The notes under the pieces are model-generated. The model was not told the origin of the DNA and did not search any database. It saw nothing but the letters and a program-made list of their open reading frames with translations. A program made the translations under genes and the position numbers. From Clostridium sp. 1001271st1 H5 (GTDB taxonomy: Bacteria > Bacillota > Clostridia > Lachnospirales > Lachnospiraceae): a stretch of DNA of 64,000 nucleotides. The stretch is from assembly GCF_005845215.1 (NCBI RefSeq), contig NZ_SPHO01000004.1, positions 186,001 through 250,000 of the forward strand, read 5' to 3'. This document shows, piece by piece, positions 19,081-28,611 of the stretch; within the stretch, counting starts at the first letter, position 1; each line of letters begins with the position of its first letter.

Positions 19081-19515
19081 ATGGATAACAAAAATTTTAC
19101 CGAGGAACTGCTCCGTCTGTTTCCCTACTGGCATTATAAAATTGACAAACCCTTCAAGGCATTCATGAAGGATAAGATGAGCCTGGAAACCTACTTCTGT
19201 CTGCAGGTACTTCTCCGCAAGGGTCCCATGACCATGACGGAACTCACCCGACATTTAAATGTCAGCAAACAGCAGGCCACCAAGCTGATTGAAATCCTGT
19301 GCAGCCATGACTTTGTGAGAAGGCTTCCCACGGAACATGACCGCCGCTGCATCGTCATAGAGGTAACAGAACGCGCCAAGGATTATATGGCAGACACGAT
19401 TTATAAGGACACCTCATTTGTGGATAAACTGGAGCAGGAACTTGGGTCTGAGGATATGGGAAGGCTGGAACAGGCTGTCCTGATACTGTCGGATGTACTT
19501 TCCAGGCTGGGCTGA
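19081..19515 (+). CDS. MarR family transcriptional regulator
   Basis: The 144-residue protein has a winged helix: MTMTELTRHLNVSKQQATKLIEIL as HTH (about residues 45-72) and RRLPTEHDRRCIVIEVTE as the wing (about 80-98), flanked by dimerisation helices. GGAGG lies 5 nt before ATG 19081, which is preferred over the in-frame ATG at 19063. It probably represses the divergent FUSC-like gene and responds to an aromatic ligand, by analogy with the family. The stop lies in a 32-bp tandem duplication. Confidence 0.85.
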   Translation: MDNKNFTEELLRLFPYWHYKIDKPFKAFMKDKMSLETYFCLQVLLRKGPMTMTELTRHLNVSKQQATKLIEILCSHDFVRRLPTEHDRRCIVIEVTERAKDYMADTIYKDTSFVDKLEQELGSEDMGRLEQAVLILSDVLSRLG

Positions 19516-19568
19516 TGCGGCCGGACATGCTCTCCTAACTGGGCTTATGCGGCCGGACATGCTCTCCT
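19509..19568. repeat. Tandem duplication (period 32 bp) across the marR stop codon
   Basis: A 28-bp block at 19509-19536 recurs at 19541-19568 with one change (G to T, which destroys the TGA in the second copy). A third, shorter start of the unit is seen near 19573. The marR stop codon lies in the first copy. Confidence 0.8.
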
Positions 19569-19583
19569 GGCCGGGCTGCACGG

Positions 19584-22500
19584 TCAAATATGCTCCCTGG
19601 CGCCAATCAACTGCCCCAGCGTCTTTAACAGTACATCCACCTCTATGGGCTTGGAGAGATGGCTGTCCATGCCGTTTCTCAGGGATTTCTTCATATCCTC
19701 GTCAAAGGCATTGGCTGTCATGGCAATAATTGGCACAGTCCTGGAATCCGGCCTGCCAAGGGTACGGATTCTCCGGGCTGCCTCCATTCCATCCATGACC
19801 GGCATACGGATATCCATGAGGATAGCATCATAGTAGCCGGGACACTGTCCGGCGAACCGTTCCACTGCCTCCATTCCATTGACAGCCGTCTCGACTGAAA
19901 ATCCGTTCATCTCCAATATTTCCCTTGCAATCTCCCGGTTCATCTCGTTGTCCTCTGCCAGCAGCAGCCGCTTTCCCTCCGGATGAAACACAGTCTCATC
20001 CTGTCCTGCCTGTTCCGTGAGCTTCTTTTCCTCATTCTGTGCATACGGCAGGGGTATGGCAAAGAAGAATACAGAGCCCTGTCCCGGCCGGCTGTCCACT
20101 TCCAGGCTTCCTCCCATCAATTGTACCAGACGGCTGGATATCGTCAACCCCAGACCCGTGCCTCCATAATTGGAAGCCGTATCGCTGTCTGCCTGCTCAA
20201 AGGCATTGAATATACGTCCCTGTGCCTCCCGGCTGATGCCGATTCCTGTATCAGACACGGAAAAATGCAGCACTGTCTCCCTTTCTGATTGCTGCTCCTG
20301 CCATATCCTAAGGGTAATGGTCCCACCCCTTTCCGTGAACTTGACTGCATTTCCCAAAAGATTCACCAGTATCTGGTTTAACCTTAATTCATCTGCATAT
20401 ACAGCCGGTCCCATGGCAAACTGGTTGTCAACCCAAAGGCCAATGCCCTTTTCAGACGCCTGTGGGCGTATAAGAAAGTCCAGGTTCTCCACAATGCGGT
20501 CAATATTTACAGGCGCCGGATGAATCTCCAGTCTTCCGCTTTCAATCCTGGACATATCCAGCACATCGTTTATCAGATTCAGCAGATACCGGTTGGCTGC
20601 TTCGATTTTATTCAGGCAGTCCATGGTCTTTGCCGGATTGTCAGGAACTGTCTTGGCAATGATGGTCATACCTGTAATTGCATTCATGGGAGTACGGATT
20701 TCATGGCTCATCCGTGAAAGAAAATCCGTCTTGGCCCTGCTCACAGCATCCGCCCTGGCTTTCAGTATAAAGGACGAGATAATTTTGGTCAGCTCGCTTA
20801 ACAGCCTTCTCTCCGCCTGGGTCCAGGAATGTGCCTGGGCCACCTCAAAGCTCATGGCTCCCACACACTGGCCATAATTCCATATAGCCGCATGCAGGAT
20901 ACTCTCCATATGTGTTCTGCTGGTTATGATGCGCTGCTGGCACAGCCCGTCCGCATCATACGCCCTGTAAATGGCCTCCAATTCCTCCTGTGTGATATAC
21001 CGCGGCTTTTCCGGCAACCGGTCAGAGGGATGGCGTATCCACTGGTACATGGGACGGCAGCTTAAATAACCGGAATCCATTTCCACAATGAGAATCCGGT
21101 CCAGCCCGCATACCTTGCCCACCCTGGCCAGCAGAAGCAGGATGGCATCGTCCAGATTCCTGGACTTACCCAACAGGTCCAGGGCAAATACAGTAAGGTC
21201 TTCCCGGATGACGTCAGGCCGGTCTATCTTATTAATGGTATGGCTCTGAGGGTAAATCTGGGTCAGCAGCCGCCCCACCTCATTGGAGGTTTCCATGTAA
21301 AATGCAGCCTGACCCTTCCCATGCTCCTTTACATACTTAAGAGTACTCTCTGCACAGCGGTAAAGGCCGCTGTACTCATCTGTCACCGAGGTCATGCAGA
21401 TTCCGATGCTGGCCGATATCTCCAGGTCGGGATTGCATCCGGCTGTCAGTTCATGGATATTACCGGCCAGTTCCGCCCCCAGGCTGCCGGCCCTGTCCCT
21501 TGGACAGTTTCCAATAAACAGCATGAATTCATCTCCGCCCAGACGCACAAGAATATCCTCAGGCGCAGTAAGTGTCCTCAGGACATCCGCGGCATCCTGC
21601 AGGATTGCATCTGCAAACACCTGTCCCTCTTTCTCATTTATGTCCCTGAACCCATCCATATCCAGGAGCATCAGGGCGCATTCCTCATCCGGTGATTTAC
21701 CGGCCAGGTACTCCCTCACCTTGCCGATTCCGGCTGCGCGCTTGTAAAGCCCGGTCAGTCCGTCCCGGCTGCGGGCATCTTCCAGGGCAAATTCCTTCTC
21801 CTTTTCAGACTGGATGTTGGTTATCTTTCCAATGACACGCGTCACCTTATGTGATTCATCCTGAACCGGGGTTCCTGTAATCTTTACCCAGAATTTCCGG
21901 CCGCCGCCGGTCATGGAATCAAACTGAAGCTCTGCCTCCCTCCACGCACCGCATTCTAAAATGGCACGGAAATAGGAAAAACCCGGCTGCCCCATGATAT
22001 CCAGCACATGTTTGACCATGAACCGGTCAATGGTATACTCCTGCCGGTGCCTGTCCCCTGCTTCAGACAGGTCCTCCAGGCTTCCAAAGGCTGAATATGT
22101 ATCGGAGTCCACATCGTATTCATAGACTATCACGCACGTATTTTCCAAAGCAACATGAAACCGGTACTGCTCCTTTTCCAAGCGTCTGGTCTGCTCCCTC
22201 CACTCCCCGTATATCCGGTTAAATGCCCTGGCAAATCCCCTTGTCTCCCTGGCGCCCATGGGCATAAGGGCGGCAAATCCTTCTCCATCCATCATTCCGA
22301 GGGTACGCGTGTAGTGGGAGAAGGGGCGGATAATCAGGCAGTAAAACAAAATGGATTCAAGGCAGAATGTAAGGACCAGCCCTATCATGAGATATCTGGC
22401 AGCGCTCAGGTTATCCCCTGTCCGCCGGACGGTTTCCTCCAGCTCTGCCTCCTTCCGCTCCCGCAAAAGCCTTCGAAAGGACGTAATATCCCTCTTGATT

Positions 22501-23054
22501 CCCTCCTTGGCAGAGGTATACTCCTTCCCAAAGATATACCCGGCCGCCAGCTCCTGCTTCTGCGCGGAGGAAAGGGACTCTTCCCCATTTTCATACAGTA
22601 CATCCCTTATGCGTTCCGGCATCTGCTCCCGGTCCATGCCCAGACTGTCGGCCCTGAGCCTCATGGCCCACGCCTCTCCCTCCATCAGCCGGTCGGAATT
22701 ATGCTTGGCCCGGTCCACCAGGGCCAGCTCCTCTTCTGTCAGTGAAAGGGAGCCAAGGGTTTCGGCTGCCTTGTCCCGGTTTCTCGCTTCCCTGGCTTCA
22801 TTCCAGTAATTTTCCAAATGTGTTTCATCCCCTGTGACAATAAAATGATATGCCTCATTGGTCAGATAGTCCGATGCATCTGCCAGACGCTGCCCCTCCT
22901 TTTCGCACATCCTCCGGTTCATCTCTATCTGCGTCTGCGCGCGCACCAGACGGTCCGCCTCCTGCATCCTGGCGCCAAAAAGAACCATGATGACTGCCAT
23001 CAGGACAAATATCATCACGGACCATAAATTTATATTAAATCCTTTTTCCTCCAT
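19584..23054 (-). CDS. Hybrid histidine kinase with embedded GGDEF domain (PAS-GGDEF-GAF-like-HisKA-HATPase-REC)
   Basis: A 1156-residue membrane protein. Two membrane segments (about 10-28 and 221-243) enclose an extracellular helical sensor. A PAS-like domain (about 300-415) precedes a GGDEF domain with intact RLGGDEF (505-510), so it may make c-di-GMP. A GAF-like region (about 610-765) leads to a kinase core: His784 in RMSHEIRTP, NAVKF, DTGIGI, GGTGLGL. The C-terminal receiver (about 1028-1145) has LLAEDN and Asp1081. The fusion of a diguanylate cyclase with a full hybrid kinase is uncommon. Start ATG 23054 has AGGAG 6 nt upstream. It follows the EIIC-EAL gene by 79 bp and is probably co-transcribed with it. 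Confidence 0.9.
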   Translation of the reverse strand: MEEKGFNINLWSVMIFVLMAVIMVLFGARMQEADRLVRAQTQIEMNRRMCEKEGQRLADASDYLTNEAYHFIVTGDETHLENYWNEAREARNRDKAAETLGSLSLTEEELALVDRAKHNSDRLMEGEAWAMRLRADSLGMDREQMPERIRDVLYENGEESLSSAQKQELAAGYIFGKEYTSAKEGIKRDITSFRRLLRERKEAELEETVRRTGDNLSAARYLMIGLVLTFCLESILFYCLIIRPFSHYTRTLGMMDGEGFAALMPMGARETRGFARAFNRIYGEWREQTRRLEKEQYRFHVALENTCVIVYEYDVDSDTYSAFGSLEDLSEAGDRHRQEYTIDRFMVKHVLDIMGQPGFSYFRAILECGAWREAELQFDSMTGGGRKFWVKITGTPVQDESHKVTRVIGKITNIQSEKEKEFALEDARSRDGLTGLYKRAAGIGKVREYLAGKSPDEECALMLLDMDGFRDINEKEGQVFADAILQDAADVLRTLTAPEDILVRLGGDEFMLFIGNCPRDRAGSLGAELAGNIHELTAGCNPDLEISASIGICMTSVTDEYSGLYRCAESTLKYVKEHGKGQAAFYMETSNEVGRLLTQIYPQSHTINKIDRPDVIREDLTVFALDLLGKSRNLDDAILLLLARVGKVCGLDRILIVEMDSGYLSCRPMYQWIRHPSDRLPEKPRYITQEELEAIYRAYDADGLCQQRIITSRTHMESILHAAIWNYGQCVGAMSFEVAQAHSWTQAERRLLSELTKIISSFILKARADAVSRAKTDFLSRMSHEIRTPMNAITGMTIIAKTVPDNPAKTMDCLNKIEAANRYLLNLINDVLDMSRIESGRLEIHPAPVNIDRIVENLDFLIRPQASEKGIGLWVDNQFAMGPAVYADELRLNQILVNLLGNAVKFTERGGTITLRIWQEQQSERETVLHFSVSDTGIGISREAQGRIFNAFEQADSDTASNYGGTGLGLTISSRLVQLMGGSLEVDSRPGQGSVFFFAIPLPYAQNEEKKLTEQAGQDETVFHPEGKRLLLAEDNEMNREIAREILEMNGFSVETAVNGMEAVERFAGQCPGYYDAILMDIRMPVMDGMEAARRIRTLGRPDSRTVPIIAMTANAFDEDMKKSLRNGMDSHLSKPIEVDVLLKTLGQLIGAREHI

Positions 23055-23133
23055 ACAGGACTCCTATATCCTTATCAATTTTATCTGCTGTGTCCATGGC
23101 TGCAGTCCAGGTCAGCCCCGCCGCCCGTATACC

Positions 23134-25221
23134 CTAAAGACCTTTAACATATTCAATAAATTCCTCCAAAGGCAGGGGCCTGCTGTAATAATAACCCTGG
23201 TAAATACTGCATCCCAGCTGTTCCAGAGTCTGAATCTGCTCCGGTGTCTCCACGCACTCAGCCACTGTATTGACTCCCAGAATCCGGGACATGTTCATGA
23301 TATTGCCCACCAGCTCGCATGTCTGGGTATGTTCGGGCAGGCGCCGAATCAGGGAACCGTCAATCTTCACCTCATCGTAGTGGGATGAATTCAGATAGTT
23401 AAGGGAACCATGCCCCATTCCAAAGTCATCCATGCTGATGCGGACACGTGACTCTCTCAGCTTCTCCAGCTGGCGTTCCAGATTAGGTCCTGGATTCAAT
23501 GCCACCTGCTCGGTCAGCTCAATGGTCAAATCACTGCCCTCCACACCGGCATCCTCCAGAATCTTCAAAACCTGGTCTGCAAAGGACGGGTCCTCCAGCT
23601 CCAGAGGAAGTATGTTCACGGAAAAGGATACAGGGTGTCCTGATTGTGCCCGGGCCGCCGCCATATCCCTGCAGGCCTTCTCCACAATATACATGCCCAG
23701 CGGGCCGATAAAATCCCCCTGGACAGCCAATGCAATAATAAGAGGGGGATACACAAAGCCCCGGCCCATATAATTCCACCGCAAAAGCGCCTCGCATCCA
23801 TAGAGGGTACCGTCACGGTTCACCTGGGGCTGGTAGTAGAGTTCCAGCTCCCCTTTGGACAGGGCATACTCCAGGTCCGAAGCCAGCAGCTTGGCTGTCT
23901 GCTGGTTTTCGTAGGTATTCCAGCGGAAATCCCTGACCCATACTGAGTGTTCGTCCTCGTTCATGGATGATTCCAGCCTCTTGATTTTTCCCAAAAATTC
24001 CCGGTCCTGGACCAGCTCGCTATGCCTGATAAAAGGAATGTAAATCAGGGTCCCCACCGCCAGATTAAAAGCCTGAAGCAGGCTTCCGGTTACACTCCCG
24101 GTTGCCAAGTAACCGCTGGCCAGCACAGGCACGGTCCACTCCACACTCCTGGATGCCACCGGCACCAGCCCGGACCACATGGCAAAGCTGCTTATGACTG
24201 ACAGCACCATGGGTGTCAGAATAAAAGGCAGAATCATATCCGCGCTGAATATGATGGGAAATCCAAACAATACCAGCTCATTGATATTAAAGACAACCGC
24301 TGGCAGGGACAGGCTGGCCAGCCTGCGGTTATTCTTCTTCCTTGCGGCCAGAAACAGAGCCAGGACCATGCACAGGGCGCATCCGCTGCCCCCGATGAAC
24401 ACAAAGGTGTCCAGAAATGTCTTGCTGAACACATGGGTGGGCACCAGCCCCTGGGCCGCCATGGCCTGGTTGGCAGCTACCTCTGATTCAAACAGCCTGC
24501 GGGATACTGCCTCCAGTGTATTGGTCCCATGAATACCGAAAAACCAAAGCACATGGGACAGAAGAATATATAAAAGCATGGAAAACAGACTGTTTCCCAT
24601 CTGGCCGAACAGCTTAAGAAACAGGTAAGAGCCGAAATTCATGATATTCACGTCGTCAAATGCCAGACTCAGAACCAGTCCGGCAAAGCCGCACAAGCCA
24701 ATGGTGGCAACGGCAGGAATCAGGCTCTGCATGGAGGCATTAAAATTATAGGCCACCCCCATGGTGTACAGGTGGCGGAAACCCTCCACCCACCGGTAGA
24801 TTCCGGTCAGAAGAAAACAGCTGAGCAGGGTAATGCATATGGCGGTAAAGCTCCACTCCGGTCCCCAGATAGCCACACCGCCTGACGGATAGGAAAAGGC
24901 TATGAACGCACACAGGGCCACTGCCGGGAAAAAAATGTGGGTATTCTTATATACCGTCTGATCTTCCCCGTAGGAATACGATATCATTAGTGCGAAAATA
25001 AAGGAAAGAGAGCCAAAGGTAGCCTGGTATATGGCCATGAGCAGCAGCTTTACACTGCCCCCTGCCAGATTAGGCAAAAGCTCCTGCCAGGCCCTCAGCG
25101 GAAACTGCATGATGACCATGGAAAAGGAGCCCAGAATCAAAAACGGTATGGTCAGCAAAAGTCCCTGACGCACTGAAAAAATATAGATATTTTTATTGAG
25201 AAATTGGCGTATTCTCTCCAT
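23134..25221 (-). CDS. PTS EIIC-like membrane domain fused to EAL phosphodiesterase domain
   Basis: A 695-residue fusion. Residues 1-410 form a lactose/cellobiose-type EIIC: about ten membrane segments, the FGIHGTN loop (about 228-234) and the NINELVLFG motif (about 312-320), which in ChbC-type transporters contact the sugar. No EIIA or EIIB domain is present or nearby. Residues 437-695 form an EAL domain with the catalytic set CEALLRW, FSVNI, IELTEQ, SMDDFG, VKID and AECVET. It probably senses or binds a sugar and adjusts c-di-GMP breakdown (inference). ATG 25221 has GGGGAGGGG upstream. First gene of an operon with the GGDEF-kinase. Confidence 0.9.
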   Translation of the reverse strand: MERIRQFLNKNIYIFSVRQGLLLTIPFLILGSFSMVIMQFPLRAWQELLPNLAGGSVKLLLMAIYQATFGSLSFIFALMISYSYGEDQTVYKNTHIFFPAVALCAFIAFSYPSGGVAIWGPEWSFTAICITLLSCFLLTGIYRWVEGFRHLYTMGVAYNFNASMQSLIPAVATIGLCGFAGLVLSLAFDDVNIMNFGSYLFLKLFGQMGNSLFSMLLYILLSHVLWFFGIHGTNTLEAVSRRLFESEVAANQAMAAQGLVPTHVFSKTFLDTFVFIGGSGCALCMVLALFLAARKKNNRRLASLSLPAVVFNINELVLFGFPIIFSADMILPFILTPMVLSVISSFAMWSGLVPVASRSVEWTVPVLASGYLATGSVTGSLLQAFNLAVGTLIYIPFIRHSELVQDREFLGKIKRLESSMNEDEHSVWVRDFRWNTYENQQTAKLLASDLEYALSKGELELYYQPQVNRDGTLYGCEALLRWNYMGRGFVYPPLIIALAVQGDFIGPLGMYIVEKACRDMAAARAQSGHPVSFSVNILPLELEDPSFADQVLKILEDAGVEGSDLTIELTEQVALNPGPNLERQLEKLRESRVRISMDDFGMGHGSLNYLNSSHYDEVKIDGSLIRRLPEHTQTCELVGNIMNMSRILGVNTVAECVETPEQIQTLEQLGCSIYQGYYYSRPLPLEEFIEYVKGL

Positions 25222-25271
25222 GTCTCCCCTCCCCTGAGGTCTCATTGATTCCCAAAAACAGTTATGCTATC

Positions 25272-25300
25272 ATTATACAGGCTTTGGAAAGATTTGTTAA
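25272..25300 (-). promoter_or_regulatory. Promoter of the EIIC-EAL / GGDEF-kinase operon
   Basis: On the minus strand TTAACA (25295-25300) and a perfect TATAAT (25272-25277) have a 17-nt spacer and lie about 50 nt before the start codon. Confidence 0.7.
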
Positions 25301-25332
25301 GGAAAAGTTAAGTATTAATTTTTTTATGGTAC

Positions 25333-25361
25333 TTGACAATGCATAGTAGTGTGTATAATAT
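25333..25361 (+). promoter_or_regulatory. Promoter of the padR-DUF1700 operon
   Basis: Perfect TTGACA (25333-25338) is followed by TATAAT (25354-25359, spacer 15) and by TAATAT (25356-25361, spacer 17). The dense TA/GT sequence between them (ATAGTAGTGTGTATAATA) is a likely site for PadR autorepression. Confidence 0.6.
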
Positions 25362-25382
25362 AGTAATCACAAGGAGGGGTTA

Positions 25383-25709
25383 ATGACCATGAATCCACAA
25401 TTTAAAAAGGGGGTCCTTGAGCTGGTGGTACTGGAATCAGTCCGAAAAAGAGACATGTATGGCTACGAACTGGTAGAGGAAGTATCCAAGGTCATTGATG
25501 TCAATGAAGGGACCATCTACCCCCTCTTAAAGAGACTGACCAATGAGCATTATTTTGAAACTTATTTGCGGGAATCCACGGAAGGGCCTCCCAGAAAGTA
25601 TTACCATCTGACTGCCGCAGGCATTCTGTACCGGGATGAGCTGGAACGGGAATGGGACCAGTTCCAGCAGAAAGTATGTACATTTTTGAAGGAGCATAAC
25701 GATGAATAA
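25383..25709 (+). CDS. PadR family transcriptional regulator
   Basis: A 108-residue PadR winged helix: FKKGVLELVVLESVRKR, MYGYELVEEVS, NEGTIYPLLKRL (recognition helix) and the wing RESTEGPPRKYYHLT. A short helical C-terminus suggests subfamily 2, small dimeric repressors. AAGGAGG lies just before ATG 25383; ATG 25389 is a possible alternative. The gene overlaps the DUF1700 gene by 8 bp. PadR-DUF1700 pairs are common in Clostridia and are thought to control membrane stress functions. Confidence 0.9.
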   Translation: MTMNPQFKKGVLELVVLESVRKRDMYGYELVEEVSKVIDVNEGTIYPLLKRLTNEHYFETYLRESTEGPPRKYYHLTAAGILYRDELEREWDQFQQKVCTFLKEHNDE

Positions 25710-26661
25710 GACGGAATTTTTAGATGAACTTAAAAACCATCTGGCTGTGCTGGAAGAAAAGGAACAGCAGGATATCCTGGAGGAATATACACAGCATATT
25801 GACATGAAGATGGAAAGCGGCCTCAGCGAGGAGGATGCCATCAGGGATTTTGGGGAACTGGGCCAGCTGGCTGCAGAGATTCTTGAGGCTTATCATGTAA
25901 ACCCCCATTATTACGGAAACAGTGACGTATCCCGCGGGTTTAAGGCAGGCGGCGCAGTACGGAAGGTACGGACCGGCCTTATGGGTATTGTCAGGGCGGC
26001 CGGCCGTTTCTTACATAGAATGTCTGCTGCCTGCGGCCGGAATGCCTGTGACCTGTTTATGAGGGTACGGACCTTTTTATCACGGATTACGGCCCGCCGG
26101 CCTCATATGGTAAGCCGTTTCAGTTCAGGGAAGAAGAACGGGCTTTCCAGACAGCTGGCAGTTCCGGGGAGTGACCGGTGGTCTGACCAGGGCGCTGTTC
26201 CCAACACCGGCCGGGATACCGGCAAGGAGGATGGCATGTACGCCGGCCGGGGCCGAGGTATTGTCCGAAACGCAGTCCGGAGCACCGGGGCATCCATATG
26301 GCTGGTTCTGAAAAGCATGTTCTGCGGACTGGGTGTCTTTTTCTCCGCCTGTCTTTCCATGGCTGTGTGGTGCTTGTTCTTCTGCCTGCGCTGGACATGG
26401 AACGTCCTGCTTTTTATGCTGTCATTGTTCAGCGGCTGCCTCGCCCTGTTCTCATTGTATCTAATGGCGGTATTTCTGGTATGGATGGTCCAGGGCTATC
26501 CCTTTGCAGGTCCTGCCCTGCTCAGCCTTGGCTGTGTGCTCTGCGGAGGCTCCTTTTCCATTCTGTGCATAAGCCTGTTAAGGCTTCGCCGGAACACAAA
26601 GAGCACGGCTGTTTCAGATGTTTCCGGTCATAATACTTCAGAGGAGGTGCAGCATGCGTAA
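25702..26661 (+). CDS. DUF1700 / HAAS-domain membrane protein
   Basis: The N-terminal 65 residues (MNKTEFLDELKNHLAVLEE, DILEEYTQHIDMKME, EDAIRDFGELGQLAAEIL) are the helical HAAS domain found with PadR regulators. A long basic middle part (about 75-190, rich in Arg and Gly) is followed by four hydrophobic segments (about 195-305). The function is unknown; family members are proposed partners of PadR signalling. The gene overlaps padR by 8 bp and the next gene by 8 bp, so the three form one operon. Confidence 0.8.
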   Translation: MNKTEFLDELKNHLAVLEEKEQQDILEEYTQHIDMKMESGLSEEDAIRDFGELGQLAAEILEAYHVNPHYYGNSDVSRGFKAGGAVRKVRTGLMGIVRAAGRFLHRMSAACGRNACDLFMRVRTFLSRITARRPHMVSRFSSGKKNGLSRQLAVPGSDRWSDQGAVPNTGRDTGKEDGMYAGRGRGIVRNAVRSTGASIWLVLKSMFCGLGVFFSACLSMAVWCLFFCLRWTWNVLLFMLSLFSGCLALFSLYLMAVFLVWMVQGYPFAGPALLSLGCVLCGGSFSILCISLLRLRRNTKSTAVSDVSGHNTSEEVQHA

Positions 26662-27154
26662 ACTGCAGTCAGCTATGATAGCCCTGTTCTGCACAGGCGT
26701 ATTTGCAGCAGGCCTGGGCACAGGAATGACATGTTCAGAGTTCTCATCCTTCGCCTATATGGGTAATGCAGATGCGGAGCCTGTTGACATGAAAACCGAT
26801 ATATTGGAATATGACATGAGCCAGGATACTTCTCTGAATATGTTCAGGACGAACCATCTGCCGGAATCAGAGGAGGATATTGTGGCCGATGCATCTGTTC
26901 CCCGGGGAACAATCCGTTTCCAGGTCACCTATAATGCTGCCGCCATCCGGCCCTATGTGGAATTTTCAAAAGGAGAATATGTGACCATCGGATATTACGA
27001 TGTATCGGATGACTTTGAACGTTTCATGAGATATAAAGACCTGTTTCTGAAGGATTTAAAGGCCAGACAGCTGCATTCCTACGAGCCCTCCGGCATCACG
27101 CAGATAAAGGTGCTGGTGCATCCGGATGACAGGGACCTGCTGCGTCTCCGGTAA
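26654..27154 (+). CDS. Exported protein of the padR operon, function unknown
   Basis: A 166-residue protein with a signal peptide (about residues 1-25, no clear lipobox). The mature part is acidic, with no recognised motif; DUF4097-type adhesin-like proteins often sit in this position but I see no convincing match. GAGGAGGTGCAGC places the start at ATG 26654; it overlaps the DUF1700 gene by 8 bp. A strong terminator follows. Confidence 0.65.
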   Translation: MRKLQSAMIALFCTGVFAAGLGTGMTCSEFSSFAYMGNADAEPVDMKTDILEYDMSQDTSLNMFRTNHLPESEEDIVADASVPRGTIRFQVTYNAAAIRPYVEFSKGEYVTIGYYDVSDDFERFMRYKDLFLKDLKARQLHSYEPSGITQIKVLVHPDDRDLLRLR

Positions 27155-27196
27155 ATAAAGGGGAACCTTCCCCAAACTGCAGGGAGTACAATATAA

Positions 27197-27246
27197 AAAG
27201 GCTGGAAACGGAATCACACTTCCGCATTTCCGGCCTTTCTATTTTT
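27197..27246. terminator. Bidirectional intrinsic terminator between padR operon and pepT
   Basis: A long hairpin (left arm from AAAGGCTGGAAA, right arm ending GGCCTTT) has A-rich sequence on its left and CTATTTTT on its right. Read on either strand it ends in a U-rich tract, so it can serve both convergent units. Confidence 0.8.
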
Positions 27247-27288
27247 AGTCTTTATTTCCGTCCTTATTTAACCTTCCTGTCTTCCCTG

Positions 27289-28527
27289 CTATTCTGCAAA
27301 CGACCTGGCAATCTCTATGAGAAGCTCTGTTATCTTTTCCATGGACTGAACCGAAATGAATTCATACTTTCCATGGAAATTATGGCCTCCTGTGCACAGG
27401 TTCGGACAGGGAAGTCCCATATAGGACAGCCTGGCGCCGTCCGTGCCTCCCCGAATCGGCACCACAATGGGCTGAATCCCCAGCTTTTCCATGGATGCCC
27501 TGGCCTTGTCAATCAAATCCATATGGGGCTCAATCTTCTCTTTCATGTTATAATAAGAATCCTTTACCATTGCCTCCACGGTTCCGGAACCATACTTCTG
27601 GTTCATGAATCCGGCTGCCTGGACAAACAATTCTTTCTTGCGCTCAAACTTAGCCCGGTCATGGTCCCTGATGATGTAATCCATCCTGGCTTCCTCCACG
27701 CAGCCGGTCAGCCGGTCCAGATGGAAAAATCCCTCATACCCTTCTGTATACATGGGATTCTGGTCTGACGGAAGCAGTGACTGGAATTCCATAGCCATGA
27801 GCAGGGCATTTCTCATACGTCCCTTGGCTGTGCCCGGATGGATATTGGCCCCATGGACCGTCACCCTTGCGGAAGCAGCATTGAAATTTTCATACTCCAG
27901 CTCTCCCAGGGCTCCGCCGTCAACGGTGTAAGCCACATCAGCCCCAAAATCCTGCACATCAAAGCCGTCGGCTCCCCGGCCCACCTCCTCGTCCGGCGTA
28001 AAACCAATGCAGATTGTTCCGTGCTTTACTTCCGGATGCTTAAGAAAATATGAGGCCATGGTCATAATTTCTGCAATACCGGCCTTATCATCTGCTCCCA
28101 GCAGTGTGGTCCCATCCGTGGTAATCAGGGTCTTGCCCTTATATTCCTTTAAATCCGGAAAGTCCCCGGTCCTCATCCATATGTCCTGTTCCCTGTTCAG
28201 ACATATGTCCTGTCCGTCATAATCCTGGATGAACTGAGGCTTCACATCCCTGCCTGAAAAGGAAGGAGCCGTATCCATATGGGCGATAAAGCCCAGGGAC
28301 AGCGCTTTCTTTCCCTCCTCCAGATTGGACGGAATACACGCATATACGTATCCCTGCTCACTCATCCTTACCTGGGAAGCCCCCAGCTCCTCCAGTTCCC
28401 GGACCAGCCTGCGGGCCAGTTCAAACTGCTTCTCCGTGCTGGGAATGGACTCCCTGTCATCCTCTGACTGGGTGTCATATGAAACATATTCCAGCAATCT
28501 TCCTGTAACCTCCGATACTTCTGCCAC
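27289..28527 (-). CDS. pepT: Peptidase T (tripeptide aminopeptidase)
   Basis: PepT removes the N-terminal residue from tripeptides with a dinuclear zinc site in the cytoplasm. Metal-ligand motifs are present: [28 protein letters not shown], and the late [27 protein letters not shown] is the family dimerisation segment. I chose GTG 28527, with GGAGG about 10 nt upstream, because it gives 412 residues, close to known PepT length. An upstream in-frame ATG at 28596 would add 23 residues without match to the family. It follows hisIE by 84 bp and may share the his transcript. Confidence 0.9.
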   Translation of the reverse strand: MAEVSEVTGRLLEYVSYDTQSEDDRESIPSTEKQFELARRLVRELEELGASQVRMSEQGYVYACIPSNLEEGKKALSLGFIAHMDTAPSFSGRDVKPQFIQDYDGQDICLNREQDIWMRTGDFPDLKEYKGKTLITTDGTTLLGADDKAGIAEIMTMASYFLKHPEVKHGTICIGFTPDEEVGRGADGFDVQDFGADVAYTVDGGALGELEYENFNAASARVTVHGANIHPGTAKGRMRNALLMAMEFQSLLPSDQNPMYTEGYEGFFHLDRLTGCVEEARMDYIIRDHDRAKFERKKELFVQAAGFMNQKYGSGTVEAMVKDSYYNMKEKIEPHMDLIDKARASMEKLGIQPIVVPIRGGTDGARLSYMGLPCPNLCTGGHNFHGKYEFISVQSMEKITELLIEIARSFAE

Positions 28528-28611
28528 CTCTCCATTACCTCCTGCTCTATTTCCTGCTAACCTTTTTATGAAATCGCCGCAGCCTGTCAAAACCATACTT
28601 TGTTCCGGCTG

